A stretch of 64,000 nucleotides of DNA from CAWBCR01 sp963787375 (GCA_963787375.1 CAWBCR010000017.1:248001-312000), one strand, 5' to 3'; numbered from the stretch's first letter, positions 1-9,957 are shown. Notes: generated by a model not told the origin, from the sequence alone. Translations and numbers: made by a program.

Positions 1-198
1 CGTCGAGGAAGGCAGGGAGGCCTTCGCGGATCAGGAAAAGAAGATCAGCGCGACGATGATGATGGTCGAGATCCCGGCGACCCAGATCAGCCGCTCGATG
101 AGGAACTCATACAGACGCTGCCACGAGAATCGCCACGCGCGCCGCGTAAGTGGCTGTGGTGGTGCGGCAAGCTGGGATTCGGATCGGGCCTCTCCCAT
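1..198 (-). CDS. pstC: Phosphate ABC transporter permease PstC, N-terminal part, frameshifted and cut by window edge
   Basis: Begins 6 bases after the pstS stop. The first ~45 codons give a charged cytoplasmic N-terminus and the start of a first membrane helix (VAGISTIIIVALIF). The frame then hits a TGA at 31-33. One added base in the A4 run at 36-39 (T run on the coding strand) restores LIREGLPAFLD, which looks like the PstC segment after helix 1. Role expected from the family: one of two membrane subunits of the high-affinity phosphate importer. The identification rests on that short segment and on pstS next door. The break is probably a sequencing error, but a real mutation cannot be excluded. 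Confidence 0.6.
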
Positions 199-203
199 AG
201 CAC

Positions 204-1088
204 CTACTCCTGTGGCAGGGGCACAAAGCCCAGTTTGGTCACGATGGCCTGCCCCTCCGGCCCGCGAATCCAGTTGATGTAGTCCGCGATCTCACCGGTC
301 GGCTGGCCCGCTGTATACATATACAGGAAGCGAGACAGCGGATAGCTGCCATCTGCGGCTGTATTCGCAGAAGGCAGCACATAGGGAGACTGGCTGTCCC
401 TGGCAACGGCTATCACCTTCTCATTGTCGGACACGTAGCCGAGGCCATCGTAGCCAATCGCGTGAGGATTGCGGCTCAGTTCGCTGGTGATCCCGACCGA
501 AGAGGGCATCAGCAGCGTCTGGGGCGCGAAGATGTCGTGGTTCTGAGAGTCGCCTTTGCGGACGACCTGCTCCAGAAAGTAGACATGTGTGCCGGAGTTC
601 GTCTCGCGTGAGAGCAGGACGATTGGCTCATCGTTGCCGCCCACTTCTTTCCAATTGGTGATGCGCCCGGTGTAGATGTCGGCTAGCTGGTCGATGGTGA
701 GCTGGCTGATGGGGTTATCGGGATGGACGATGACCGCCAGCGCGTCGACTGCGACTGGGATCTCCACCGGATCGATACCGTTAGCGTGCGCCTGCGCGAT
801 CTCCTGATCCGTCATCTGGCGCGATGCGTTGGCGATATCTACTGTGCCGTTGATCAGGGCTGCAATCCCGGTGCCGGACCCACCGCCGGTCACGGCAATT
901 GGCACATCCGGCTGCACCTGCTGGTAGGCTTCGGCCCAGGCTAGCGCCAGGTTGACGAGCGTATCGGACCCCTTGTTCTGCATAGCGCGTCGACTGCCGC
1001 CCTGCTGCGCAGCGGCCTGGTCTGGCCGGCAGCCGGCCAGTGCGAACATCAGCAGCAGGGGACCCACAATCCTCAACCACCGCAACAT
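204..1088 (-). CDS. pstS: Phosphate ABC transporter substrate-binding lipoprotein PstS
   Basis: 294-residue protein that binds phosphate outside the membrane and delivers it to PstCA. The N-terminus is a lipoprotein signal with lipobox LAGC (Cys20). The mature part carries PstS-family motifs: SDTL near the start, the GGGSGTG phosphate-binding loop, ANASR, and a SRETNSGT stretch. I chose the ATG at 1088 because the signal peptide begins there; an upstream in-frame start at 1169 would add 27 unlike residues. A Pho-box-like repeat lies about 70 bases upstream and pstC follows, so phosphate-starvation control is likely. Confidence 0.93.
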   Translation of the reverse strand: MLRWLRIVGPLLLMFALAGCRPDQAAAQQGGSRRAMQNKGSDTLVNLALAWAEAYQQVQPDVPIAVTGGGSGTGIAALINGTVDIANASRQMTDQEIAQAHANGIDPVEIPVAVDALAVIVHPDNPISQLTIDQLADIYTGRITNWKEVGGNDEPIVLLSRETNSGTHVYFLEQVVRKGDSQNHDIFAPQTLLMPSSVGITSELSRNPHAIGYDGLGYVSDNEKVIAVARDSQSPYVLPSANTAADGSYPLSRFLYMYTAGQPTGEIADYINWIRGPEGQAIVTKLGFVPLPQE

Positions 1089-1155
1089 AATGATTGCCCT
1101 ATCTGCGTTTCTGGTTCCTGTTCCGGCCTTCGAGGAAACACGTGCCACAGACAAT

Positions 1156-1188
1156 AGTATTAAGAGCATGTTAAGTGGATGTTAAAAC
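1156..1188 (-). promoter_or_regulatory. Pho-box-like direct repeats upstream of pstS
   Basis: Read on the pstS coding strand there are three repeats of TTAACA/TTAACA/TTAATA type, each followed by five other bases (TTAA cores at 1160, 1171 and 1182, an 11-base period). This matches the Gram-positive PhoP box layout of TTAACA-like hexamers every 11 bases. It sits about 70 bases upstream of the pstS start. The pattern is visible directly; that a PhoP-like regulator binds it is inference. Confidence 0.6.
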
Positions 1189-1465
1189 ATGCCTTCGAGA
1201 TTGCTAAAAGTTGAGATTACCGGCGGGTGGCGATCGGGCAGGTGTGACTATAACCCACTGTCTACAGATATGGGCAAAGCTGCGACCCTGCGCGCAATGG
1301 GACTCGCCACACCCTCACCCGTTTGAATCTGACCTTCGAAGATCATGCGAGCTTTTCGGGGATCAACGAAAACACGTGTTGTGTCGTGCAGGCATGATAA
1401 AGGATGCGCCCCCATGTGTGCTACACGTAGCCGGTGTGGTCCTCTCTGAGCGGCGTGGCGCTCCG

Positions 1466-1864
1466 TCACTTCGCGAGCGGAATCAGCGTATCCTGCCCGT
1501 TGACGCCCACCGCCAGCGTGTAAAAATTCCACACGCCGTTTTCACGCCGAGCGGCGGCATATAGCACCCCACGTCCTTTCGGACCGTGGATGGGGATGTT
1601 GAGCTGCGCGTCGCCGGAGATACCCTGCGTCTCCAGCGAGCCGGTTACGAACAGGCCGGCCTGGATGGGCGTGCCCAGCGCCTCGATGACACGTGGGTCC
1701 GATTGCGCGCGGCTCAACGCCTCTTTATACACGTCAGACGACTTGAAGCCAGAAAACACCATGAACACGATCACGGCGCCGAGCGCCAGCGTGAAGACGA
1801 TGCCGCCGACCGCGCCAAGCCCTCTGAACCTGCCCCTGCCGCCTAAAAACTCAATGTCGCTCAT
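1466..1864 (-). CDS. Coa1-like membrane protein (cytochrome oxidase assembly protein 1 family)
   Basis: 132 residues: a glycine-rich start, one membrane helix (about residues 18-40) and a soluble C-terminal domain with YKEALSRAQSDPRVIEALG followed by small beta-strand motifs (GDAQLNIPI, GPKGRGVLY, WNFYTL). That arrangement is typical of the Coa1/DUF1783 family, small anchored proteins linked in eukaryotes to cytochrome oxidase assembly; bacterial members are mostly uncharacterised. No oxidase genes are nearby, so a respiratory role is not supported by context. It stands alone, divergent from the kinase gene. Confidence 0.6.
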   Translation of the reverse strand: MSDIEFLGGRGRFRGLGAVGGIVFTLALGAVIVFMVFSGFKSSDVYKEALSRAQSDPRVIEALGTPIQAGLFVTGSLETQGISGDAQLNIPIHGPKGRGVLYAAARRENGVWNFYTLAVGVNGQDTLIPLAK

Positions 1865-2205
1865 TGCTGACCCTCTCCCCTCTTTGCTTTGAAGAGTGAA
1901 TGTCTCCTAATTGTAGGCAGACTTCGCAATGTGCGAAACTATCACAAGTGCAATCAGCCTCAGCAGATGAAGCCGGTGGATCATCTCGCTGGACGGCGAG
2001 ATGGCGATGAGGGCTTGGTGACCTGCAGGGTTGAAACGCATGGGCTGCCACACGCAACCGTCGACGCCCAAAAAGCAGTCATGACGCATGGTATGAAGTG
2101 GGCCTCCTCACTTGTGTCTCAGGCCGGATTTGGCGTATCCTATGGGAACACTCCTGCTGCCGATTCGAGGAGTTCTGCCGCAGCGCGCGTTCATCGAGGT
2201 GGCAC
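1865..2205. other. Intergenic region between the Coa1-like gene and the kinase gene
   Basis: About 340 bases separating two divergently read genes, so both promoters should lie here. I see no convincing coding region, no clear sigma-70 consensus pair and no strong hairpin. A GAGGTGG ribosome site lies just before the kinase start at 2206. Confidence 0.4.
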
Positions 2206-4273
2206 ATGCAGACAGACGGCTCCATCGACCCCGAAAGCCTGATCGGCCAGACTTTTTACAAGGGCATCTACACGGTTGAACAGCTCGTCGACGTCGGCGG
2301 GTTCTCTTACGTGTATCGCGCCACCCGTGAGTCGGGTGGCCTGGTCGCGGTGAAGGTGCTCAAAGACACACCAAGCGAGCAGTCGCAAAAGCTGCTCGAC
2401 GAGGTGCGGCGGCAGCGTGAGGCTCGCCGCAAGACCACCGCCATTGTCGAGGTCATAGACGTGCTGCCCGCCTTCCACGCCGACAACGAACTGCACGTGG
2501 ACCTGTTTGTGATGGAGTGGGTCGATGGGCGCAACCTGGGCTATCCGCCGGGTGAGGACTCCGGCAGGCCCTTCAGCGAGCGGCTGCCGTGGCACCTCAA
2601 GATCGCCGTCGACATCTGCCGGGGCGTCGAGGCCCTGCATCGCGACGGGCTGTGGCATGGCGACCTGACACCGGGCAACGTGATCGCCTTCGAGACCGAG
2701 GTGGACGGCTGGGGCGCGAAGCTCATCGACCTGGGCCTGAGCCGTGAGGCCGGCTATCAGGGGCAAACAGCCGGCACAGCGCTGTACATGGCCCCCGAGC
2801 AGATCGGCCAGGCACCCGGAGACTTCGATGCCCTGCGCGCCGACCTGTACGCGCTGGGCGCAGTGCTGTTCCAGCTCTTTTCGGGGAAGTATTATCTGAC
2901 CAGCCTGGACGGCGAGCCTTTCACCGGGACACTCTCCGCCGTGCAGTTGGATCGCATCGGGCAGGCCATCACGACTGAGCCGGCCCGGCGGCTGTCCGAG
3001 GTCGCCACACATCTCCCGCCAGACCTGTCCGATCTGATTGGTCGTTTGCTTGAGAAGGTCCCTGCCGCGCGCCCGGCGAGTATCACCGAGGTTCGCCAGA
3101 AGCTTGAGCAGATCCTCATCCGCCACCAGACGTCGCACTTTCCATCGCTGCAGGCCGAGCGGCTGGAACAACCACGCGAGCTGCCCGCCCGCTGGGACGT
3201 GCGCTTGCACCTCTACCAGACCACCGACGACTGGCTGATCCCCATCTGGTACCCACTGGGTGACATGGAGCCGACGCCAGACAACCCGACATCCCGGCTG
3301 GCCAGCCCACCACTGCGGCTGATGCCGGGCGAGACGACTGCCCATGTGGTGCTCAGGGAGCAGCAGTCGCGGCGGTTGCTGGCGGCTGTCTCTTTCGAGG
3401 TCGAGCGCCAGCCGTTCCGCGTGTACTTCGAGATTGACGAGCAGGGGCAGCGTGTCACCAGCCACGACGCTGGCCCGGATATCGCCCGCCTTCGACGCCG
3501 ACGATCCGCCACAGGATTACGATCCCGTGCCGCTGGAGACCGGGCCGGACGTGACCGACATCGCTTTTGTGGTGGATGGTACGCTGGAGCCTGAGGGTAT
3601 CGCGCTGGCCCGCGATTTTGCCCGCTGGGTGGTGCAACGCCTAGAGGGCTACCTGCCACTGCGGCTGGCCCTCGTTCTGTACGGCGAGTATCTCAGCTAC
3701 CCTCACCCGGCCCGCCGACGTCGCCATATTCCTTACGAGGTGTTGTCCGTCGACTTTAGCGCGCCGCATGTCTTCCTCGATAACCTGGATGGCAACCTCA
3801 CCTACCATGACGATTTCCAGGATCAGGACTTCTGCGATGCGCTGGAGCTTGGTCTGCAAGCCGCGCGCGGCTTGAGCTGGACTGCCCCGGCCCGGCATCT
3901 GGTGGTCGTCGGCAACTCGCCGCCGCACCCCAGCGCCGAGCAACGCGAGCGCTTTCGCCTGCTCGATTTCACCGCCAGCGAGTTCGCAGGCTCGGACTGG
4001 ACGGCGGAGCTGGCTGCACTGCACGCGGAAGTAGATCCTCATATCTACAGCTACTACCTCCCCCCGGATATCAGTCCGGATCAGGCGCAGAAGGACTTCG
4101 CCGCGCATGTGTGGACGGCGCTTGACGATGTGCAGATCGCCATCCCACGCACCCTCAGCGCCGATCAGCTTGGCGCAGAGGTGGATCGTCTGGCTAATTT
4201 GATCTGGGAGATGCAACAGCAGAAGGTCAGCGCTGCCGCGCCTGCCCACCTGCCACTGCTCGCGCGCCGCTAG
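2206..4273 (+). CDS. Ser/Thr protein kinase with C-terminal VWA-like domain (one frameshift)
   Basis: N-terminal kinase domain (about residues 15-310) with all key positions: glycine loop VDVGGFSYVY, VAVK lysine (Lys50), HGDLTPGN catalytic loop (Asp153, Asn158) and DLG (Asp175). It should therefore be active, in the cytoplasm. After a linker, the reading frame shifts at the CCC of 3485-3487; the next frame continues FDADDPP...DIAFVVDGT with a VWA-like fold (GYLPLRLALVLYGEY, HLVVVGNS) to 4273. Removing one C joins them. No separate start serves the second part, so I read this as one gene of about 690 codons. The start at 2206 has GAGGTGG upstream. A GTPase gene follows after 16 bases, so they are probably cotranscribed. 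Confidence 0.75.
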
Positions 4274-4289
4274 AATAGAAGGATGCATT

Positions 4290-5150
4290 ATGGCCGATAA
4301 CCAACCTCAGCACTGGCAGATCGGGATGTGGGGGCCGCTGGCCTCCGGCAAGACGACCTACCTGGCGAGCGTCTACCTGCGCCACCGCGAGGTGGGCTGG
4401 GAAATTGAGCCGTCCGATCCGTCTGAAGCCACGACGATGGGCTTCCTGACAGGCGAGGCGGGCGCGGTCAATACGCTGGCTTCCGGTGATTTTCCAGGGC
4501 CATCGCCGGCCCGCACGCTGCTCGGCTATAACCTGGATTTCACCGTGCCGACCGCCGGTTTTCTGGGGCTGGTGGTCAACAACCGTACCTACAGCGTGAC
4601 GATGCTCGACATCTCTGGCGAGGAGATCGGGCCGCGCCAGACGTTCAAGGAGGACTACTTCGCCAGCCTCGGCACCTGCGATGGGCTGGTGCTGCTGCTC
4701 GACCCCGAAAATGAGCATGAGTGGGGCGAGGCGTTCAGCAGTTACTACGCCCCGCTGTCGCAGCTTGTCAAGCGGCTCGACCACGACGAGATGTTCTATG
4801 CCTTCTGTATCACCAAGATCGACCTGGACCACAACTGGAATGAGGTCCACGCCGTGCCGGAGTCGGATAAACAGGGCTACCAGGAAAACCTGCGCCAGAT
4901 GCTGATGCGGATCATCGGGCACGCCGCCTACCAGGAGATCGCGCATACGTTTGACGAGCGGCGGGGCAGGATGTTCGCGCTCTCAGCAGTGGGGCGCTAC
5001 CAGACGCCGGACGGCCACCGGCGACCCAACCTGATCCGCGAGTACGGGCAGGATGTGACCACGCGCCTGGTATACACCGATCAGCGCTGGCAGCCGGTCG
5101 GCATCTTTGAGCCGCTGCAGTGGTTGTTCAGCAAAGCCGCCGGCGCATAA
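4290..5150 (+). CDS. P-loop GTPase-like protein
   Basis: 286 residues. Walker A is GPLASGKTT (15-23), a switch II-like DISG follows (107-110), and TKID (175-178) fits the guanine-specificity motif. It resembles the single-module GTPases of bacterial conflict and signalling loci (double-GTPase/TRAFAC-like), but I cannot place it in a named family with certainty. It starts 16 bases after the kinase-VWA gene and ends 10 bases before the next gene, so the three form an operon. A kinase with VWA plus a GTPase and an unknown partner suggests a regulated signalling or defence-type complex; that is inference. Confidence 0.7.
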   Translation: MADNQPQHWQIGMWGPLASGKTTYLASVYLRHREVGWEIEPSDPSEATTMGFLTGEAGAVNTLASGDFPGPSPARTLLGYNLDFTVPTAGFLGLVVNNRTYSVTMLDISGEEIGPRQTFKEDYFASLGTCDGLVLLLDPENEHEWGEAFSSYYAPLSQLVKRLDHDEMFYAFCITKIDLDHNWNEVHAVPESDKQGYQENLRQMLMRIIGHAAYQEIAHTFDERRGRMFALSAVGRYQTPDGHRRPNLIREYGQDVTTRLVYTDQRWQPVGIFEPLQWLFSKAAGA

Positions 5151-5160
5151 AGGGCAGCGC

Positions 5161-6891
5161 ATGACGCCGACTATCACGCTCGAACACTTCTATCATGGTA
5201 AGCTCGTCCAGGAGGGCCGCACTACCGGTGGCTTTACGATTACATCGCATTCGGCAGGCCTCACGCTCCAGCAGGCGCTTGACTATTTCGCACTGTGCAG
5301 CATGGGGTCATATGGCAACATCGGCATCGCCGACCTCGCCTACGGGCTGAGCTTTGTCAAGGCCGGGCCGGGCGTGTACCTTGCCTCGGCGGCTTACCCG
5401 TCGCGCCACAAAGATCGTGGTCACCACGTGCTCGAATATCACGGCACTGTCCTCCCGGTCGATCCACTGGACGCGGCGCAGGGCGACGCCGTCGGGCTGG
5501 TGCTGGACGTTTTCCTGCGCGACGCGGCCAGCCCGCCGATCTTCGCCGAAGTGATGGGTGACCTGCCGCCGCTGCCGGTGGTGCTGCCTGCCATGCCGGT
5601 CCGCGAACGCGATCTCGCAGCGCTCACCCGGCTGATTGAGCTGGTTCCCGATACAGACTGGCTTATAGCAGCGCTAAGCGCGCTGCTTGACGGCCCGGCG
5701 CTCGACATCAGCAGCGCACCACCGTCAACGCGTGAGACACCGGTGCGGGTATGGTTGGCCCAGGGATTGGCGGCACTGCTGCCACCCCCTGCGCGGGCTT
5801 TTCTCACCTTTGCCACTGAGGTGTTTGAGCCGGACAAGGTCGAGCACGCCCGCCTGAAGCTGCTGTACGCCAGCCCCTACGTCACCGCGCCGCCGGGCGA
5901 GGTGCCCCTGGTATGGGGTGAGACGCCGCAGGACGCGGCCCCTCGCCACATCTACGCCGAGCAGATTGGGCATTTCTGGGCGCAGGTCGATCCGCAGCAG
6001 CCCGTGGCGGGCCTGGCCGCCCTGCTGGATTTTGTCCACGGGAACATCCAGCCGCGCTTCGAGAAGAACCGCGCCGCGCGTGCTGTCCCTCTGACGCTGC
6101 GAGTCGCGGCGCGCAGCGCCGCCCGCGCCAACGCCTTCGCACGCGGGACACTTGAAGCCGCCGACCTGCTCGACGGACTCGAAGAAGACTACAGCCTGAG
6201 TGAGGAGGAACGCACCCGCTACCTGTACGCGTTGAGGGCCTGCGCTGAGCATGGCGAAAGCCGGGTGATTGTCGAGCGGTTGCTCTCTCCCGCCTACCAG
6301 CCTGCCAGCCTCGATAGGTGGCAGCGTGTGATGCCCGCCGTGTTCCGCACGCGGGTGGACGAGGTCGCCGCGTCGCCTCACCCGTATAAGGGCCTGGCGA
6401 GCGTGTTTGATAGGGTCTACGACCGGTTGGATGCGGACTACGACACGCTGGCCCCGCGTACGGTGTGGTTGTGTATGGCGCACACCCCGGATGAATGGCT
6501 GAACCTGCTCGGCAGCGCGCCCGCGCCCGGCCTGTCGCTGGTGAGCCTGTGTCTCGCCGTCGGGCAGGTCGAGACGGGGCTGGCTGTGCTGTCGGCGCTC
6601 GATCTCGCACAGGCAGCGCCGGGGCAGGCCGCGAACGCCGGCTCGCTGCTGGCCGACCTCGCGCGCGATTCCAACTGGGCGCACGGGGCTGTCAACGAAC
6701 AACTTGGCCGCCTGTGGGCGCACCGGCTGGTGGATCTCCAGGAGGATGAGGCGTTCTACCTGCTGGAGCGGGTCAGATCGCGTGACATCGAGGATGCGAT
6801 GCTGGCGCGGCTGTTTGACGACATCCTGCGGCTTGAAGATCGCGCCGAGCGCGCTCGGCTGCTGCGCCGAGCAGCGGACAGCATCGCGTAG
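5161..6891 (+). CDS. Large protein of unknown function, possible GTPase-associated protein (GAP1-like)
   Basis: 576 residues, soluble, no membrane segment. The first ~170 residues (TLEHFYHGKLVQEG, LTLQQALDYFALCS, GVYLASAAYPSRHKDRGHHVLEYH) and the long alpha-helical rest recall the GTPase-associated protein 1 architecture found beside P-loop GTPases in bacterial conflict loci. The match is from memory of general layout, so treat it as tentative. The gene directly follows the GTPase with a 10-base gap, which supports a physical partnership. Start at 5161 chosen because the reading frame upstream overlaps the GTPase. Confidence 0.5.
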   Translation: MTPTITLEHFYHGKLVQEGRTTGGFTITSHSAGLTLQQALDYFALCSMGSYGNIGIADLAYGLSFVKAGPGVYLASAAYPSRHKDRGHHVLEYHGTVLPVDPLDAAQGDAVGLVLDVFLRDAASPPIFAEVMGDLPPLPVVLPAMPVRERDLAALTRLIELVPDTDWLIAALSALLDGPALDISSAPPSTRETPVRVWLAQGLAALLPPPARAFLTFATEVFEPDKVEHARLKLLYASPYVTAPPGEVPLVWGETPQDAAPRHIYAEQIGHFWAQVDPQQPVAGLAALLDFVHGNIQPRFEKNRAARAVPLTLRVAARSAARANAFARGTLEAADLLDGLEEDYSLSEEERTRYLYALRACAEHGESRVIVERLLSPAYQPASLDRWQRVMPAVFRTRVDEVAASPHPYKGLASVFDRVYDRLDADYDTLAPRTVWLCMAHTPDEWLNLLGSAPAPGLSLVSLCLAVGQVETGLAVLSALDLAQAAPGQAANAGSLLADLARDSNWAHGAVNEQLGRLWAHRLVDLQEDEAFYLLERVRSRDIEDAMLARLFDDILRLEDRAERARLLRRAADSIA

Positions 6892-7013
6892 GCGCGCCGT
6901 CTGCCCCACAATAGTGGCCCTTCTGTATCCTTGTTGTTATCCTCGGTCCGATGTCCATCGTGCTGCGCGATGGACGGCTACCGGCTGATTACACATGGTA
7001 GAGGGCTTGCACG

Positions 7014-7634
7014 ATGAGTCTCAGCATCACTGCGGGGCGCGAGTACTCAGGCGAGACGTTCAAGGGGTTGGAATACGGGGCAGTTAACATCGCCGGGACG
7101 CAGTTCCTCAACTGCGCCTTCGTCCGCTGCCGTTTTCATGGGACCCGGCTGAAGGACTGTCGCTTCCACGACTGCGTGTTCCGCGATTGCGATCTCAATC
7201 TGGTCGAGGTCGACGGCAGCGCGTTTCGAGATGTCAGCTTCGAGCAGTCGAAGGTGATGGGCATCAACTGGACGCAGGCAGCCTGGCGCGAAGCGGGTTT
7301 CCTGAATTCGATTGCCTTCACAGACTGCGTGCTCAACTACTCGACGTTTATTGGCCTGGAGCTTCACGGCCTGCGGATATCGGGCTGCGTGGCCCGGGAT
7401 GTCGATTTTGCCGAAGCCGATCTGATCGGGGCTGATTTCAAGAACACCGACTTCACCAGCAGCCGGTTTCTGCACACCAACCTCTCACAGGCCGACTTCA
7501 CGGGCGCTTACAACTATGCCATCGACGCGTCGATCAATACGCTGAGCAAGGCAAAGTTCGCCTTGCCGGAGGCGCGGGCACTGTTGTACAGCCTAGATAT
7601 CATCCTGGTTGAGGACGAGGACAGTCATCAATAG
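7014..7634 (+). CDS. Pentapeptide-repeat protein
   Basis: 206 residues built largely of A(D/N)LXX-like pentapeptides (FLNCA FVRCR FHGTR LKDCR FHDCV FRDCD and later AEADL IGADF KNTDF), which fold as a right-handed square beta-helix. Some family members mimic DNA and protect gyrase; most have no known role, and nothing here picks between them. A short C-terminal helix (ALPEARALLYSLDIILVEDED) follows the helix. It lies just upstream of the GH3 gene. Confidence 0.88.
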   Translation: MSLSITAGREYSGETFKGLEYGAVNIAGTQFLNCAFVRCRFHGTRLKDCRFHDCVFRDCDLNLVEVDGSAFRDVSFEQSKVMGINWTQAAWREAGFLNSIAFTDCVLNYSTFIGLELHGLRISGCVARDVDFAEADLIGADFKNTDFTSSRFLHTNLSQADFTGAYNYAIDASINTLSKAKFALPEARALLYSLDIILVEDEDSHQ

Positions 7635-7653
7635 TGCGACACGAGGCGGCATT

Positions 7654-9546
7654 TTGGGACGTCAACTAAAGAGTCTTTTCCGGCAAACGCGAGTGTCGTG
7701 GTGGTACCTGATTGGCATGGTGGTGGTCGGCCTGCTCGTCGGCCTGCTGCTGTCAGCGCTGCTGGCGAACCGGGCTGCTGCGCCGTTTGGTGCGTTTGCG
7801 GGGTCGCCAACTGCTGTCAGGCTGGCTGGCAGCGCCGATGCGACCGGAACCGCACAGCCCACGTCTGACGCCGCCCCGACCCTGACCGTCGAGCTAACCA
7901 TCGCGCGGCCAGCGGAGACGCCAACGCCCATCGCAGGCTGGGTTAACAGCACCCTGGCCGCCATGACGACCGAGCAGAAGGTCGGCCAGTTGATCATGAC
8001 TGGTGTAACCGGGACGATGGCGCACTGCAGCCAGATTCAGACGGTGCAGCCGGGGGCTGTGATCTATCTTGAGCCGAACGCCGAGGACGCCGACCAACTC
8101 CGCGATCTGTCGGCGGGGCTGCAAGCCTGCGCGCAGCAGGCCAACCTTGCCGCACCGCTGCTGGTCGCCATTGACCACGAAGGTGAGTTCGTCTACCGCT
8201 TCCAGACGCGCAGTCAGGTGACCGAGTTCCCGATGGCGATGGCCGTCGGCCAGTACGGCGACAGCGGCTCTGCGTACTGGGCTGCAAGGGCCAGCGGCTC
8301 CGAACTGCGCTATGCGGGTGTCAATATGGTGCTTGGCCCAGTGGCGGATGTCCTCAGAACGCGTGACGGCTGGGTGGACTGGCTGCGCACCTTTGGCGGC
8401 GACCCGAACTATGTGGCCAGCTTCGTTAGCGCGGCGACGCGCGGCTATCTCGACGTGGGGCTCATCCCGGTTCTGAAGCACTTCCCCGGCCACGGCACCG
8501 TCGCCGCCAACTCGCACATCGTCAAGCCCATCGATACTTCCTCACTTGACCTGATCCATTCACAGCACCTGGTGCCTTTCGAGGCCGGCCTCCAGGCCGG
8601 GGCGCAGGCCATCATGATGTCTCACGTGGCCTACACCGCGCTCGACCCTAGCCAGAGCCCGGCGAGCCTGTCGCAGCCTATCATCGACGGGCTGCTCCGG
8701 GGCGAGATGGGGTTCGACGGGTTCATCATCACCGACTCTATGTCGATGGGCGCCATCACGACAAGTGGCTATTCTGTCCCCCGGGCCAGCATCCGGGCGA
8801 TCAGTGCCGGGGTGGACATGGTCATGGTGATCAACCCGCAGCAGGCCATCGATACCTATAACAGTCTGCTGGGGGCGGTAAATCGAGGTGACATTACTTC
8901 ACGGCGGCTCGACGACGCGGTGCGGCACATCCTCACGCTGAAGGTGGCCAACGGGCTGACCGGCTACCCTGTTCAGCAGGGTTGGGTGCCTGATTGGGCC
9001 GGTGACGCGCAGCTCTCGGCAGCTATCGGGCATGGGGCGATTGCGCTGGTCCGCAACGAGGCGGGTCTGGTGCCGCTGCCGCCGGACAGGACCCGCGTGA
9101 TGATCATCGCCCCGCGTGACGTCACCAGCCTGGACCCTCCCGATGACGGCGGTCTGATCGAGCCGCTGCGCGCGTGGTTCGAGGCGCAGGACCGGCAGGT
9201 TACGGCGATTCCCTATGACGTTTACAACGATAGCAGCCCTATGCCCCCTTTCAGCGCGATCCAGGAGCAGGCTGTGCAGCAGGATGTGGTGATCGTGATG
9301 ACGTGGGATTCGCACCTGCGCGAGCCGGATCAGCAGGGCACGGTGCGAGGGCTGCTGGGCTCAGGCGTGCCAGTGATTATCGTGGCGCTGCGCTCGCCCT
9401 ATGACCTGGTCGACTACCGGGATGCGCAGACCTATATTGTCACGTTCGGCACGACGAAAGGGCAGCTTCAGGGGCTGATCGACGGGCTGACTGGCCAGTC
9501 CTATCTGAACGCTCCGCGCCCGCAGGTCGTGCCACTCATGCCATGA
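7654..9546 (+). CDS. Glycoside hydrolase family 3, beta-N-acetylhexosaminidase-like, membrane-anchored
   Basis: About 630 residues. An N-terminal membrane helix (WWYLIGMVVVGLLVGLLLSALL) and a Thr/Pro-rich linker lead to a GH3 barrel on the outside. The NagZ-type signature KHFPGHG is at about residue 275, and the nucleophile Asp is in ITDSMSMGAI (about residue 361). Activity expected from the family: release of N-acetylglucosamine from muropeptides or glycans. A C-terminal domain of about 170 residues follows. I favour the TTG at 7654, which has GAGGCGG just upstream; a TTG at 7609 overlapping the pentapeptide gene is the alternative. No ATG precedes the membrane helix. Confidence 0.85.
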   Translation: MGRQLKSLFRQTRVSWWYLIGMVVVGLLVGLLLSALLANRAAAPFGAFAGSPTAVRLAGSADATGTAQPTSDAAPTLTVELTIARPAETPTPIAGWVNSTLAAMTTEQKVGQLIMTGVTGTMAHCSQIQTVQPGAVIYLEPNAEDADQLRDLSAGLQACAQQANLAAPLLVAIDHEGEFVYRFQTRSQVTEFPMAMAVGQYGDSGSAYWAARASGSELRYAGVNMVLGPVADVLRTRDGWVDWLRTFGGDPNYVASFVSAATRGYLDVGLIPVLKHFPGHGTVAANSHIVKPIDTSSLDLIHSQHLVPFEAGLQAGAQAIMMSHVAYTALDPSQSPASLSQPIIDGLLRGEMGFDGFIITDSMSMGAITTSGYSVPRASIRAISAGVDMVMVINPQQAIDTYNSLLGAVNRGDITSRRLDDAVRHILTLKVANGLTGYPVQQGWVPDWAGDAQLSAAIGHGAIALVRNEAGLVPLPPDRTRVMIIAPRDVTSLDPPDDGGLIEPLRAWFEAQDRQVTAIPYDVYNDSSPMPPFSAIQEQAVQQDVVIVMTWDSHLREPDQQGTVRGLLGSGVPVIIVALRSPYDLVDYRDAQTYIVTFGTTKGQLQGLIDGLTGQSYLNAPRPQVVPLMP

Positions 9547-9570
9547 GGTCCCGCGACGATAGGCGCTGTG

Positions 9571-9957
9571 CTAACTGACCCACACTGATTCGCCGCCCAG
9601 AATCCGCGCAAGCTGCGAGGGGAATTCAACTACACTGATTGGCTTGCCCAGGAAGCCGTCGAACCCCTCCTTGCGCGCCGCATCCATCTCGCTGGTATGG
9701 ACTGTGTAAGCAATTATCGGGACGCCTTCCAGATGCGGGTCTGCTTTCATCAGATGCAGAAGATGACGGTGGTCGCCGTTTGGCAGCTCCAGATCGAGGA
9801 AGACGACATCGACATGCGGCAGATGCTCCAGTGCGTCCGACGCCTCTTTTATCGATGTCGCCGCCGAATGGCTTACTCCCTGCTGGGACAGCAGCATGGC
9901 CAGCACCTCAATGTTTGAGACCTGGTCGTCGATGATAAAAGCGTGATAGGGGGTCAT
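9571..9957 (-). CDS. Stand-alone response regulator receiver protein (third of cluster)
   Basis: 128-residue REC domain with no output domain: acidic pair in FIIDDQ, phospho-acceptor Asp55 in VVFLDLELP, conserved Lys in GFLGKP. It ends in GESVW, an ending shared with the two receivers upstream. A good ribosome site (AGGAAACAGAGG) precedes the ATG. It is the last gene of a minus-strand set headed by a histidine kinase, so it probably takes phosphate from that kinase and acts by protein contact. Confidence 0.88.
   Translation of the reverse strand: MTPYHAFIIDDQVSNIEVLAMLLSQQGVSHSAATSIKEASDALEHLPHVDVVFLDLELPNGDHRHLLHLMKADPHLEGVPIIAYTVHTSEMDAARKEGFDGFLGKPISVVEFPSQLARILGGESVWVS

Noticed and set aside
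2191..3465. 424-codon minus-strand open frame opposite the kinase
   Set aside because: The plus strand has all kinase motifs; the antisense product is motif-free.
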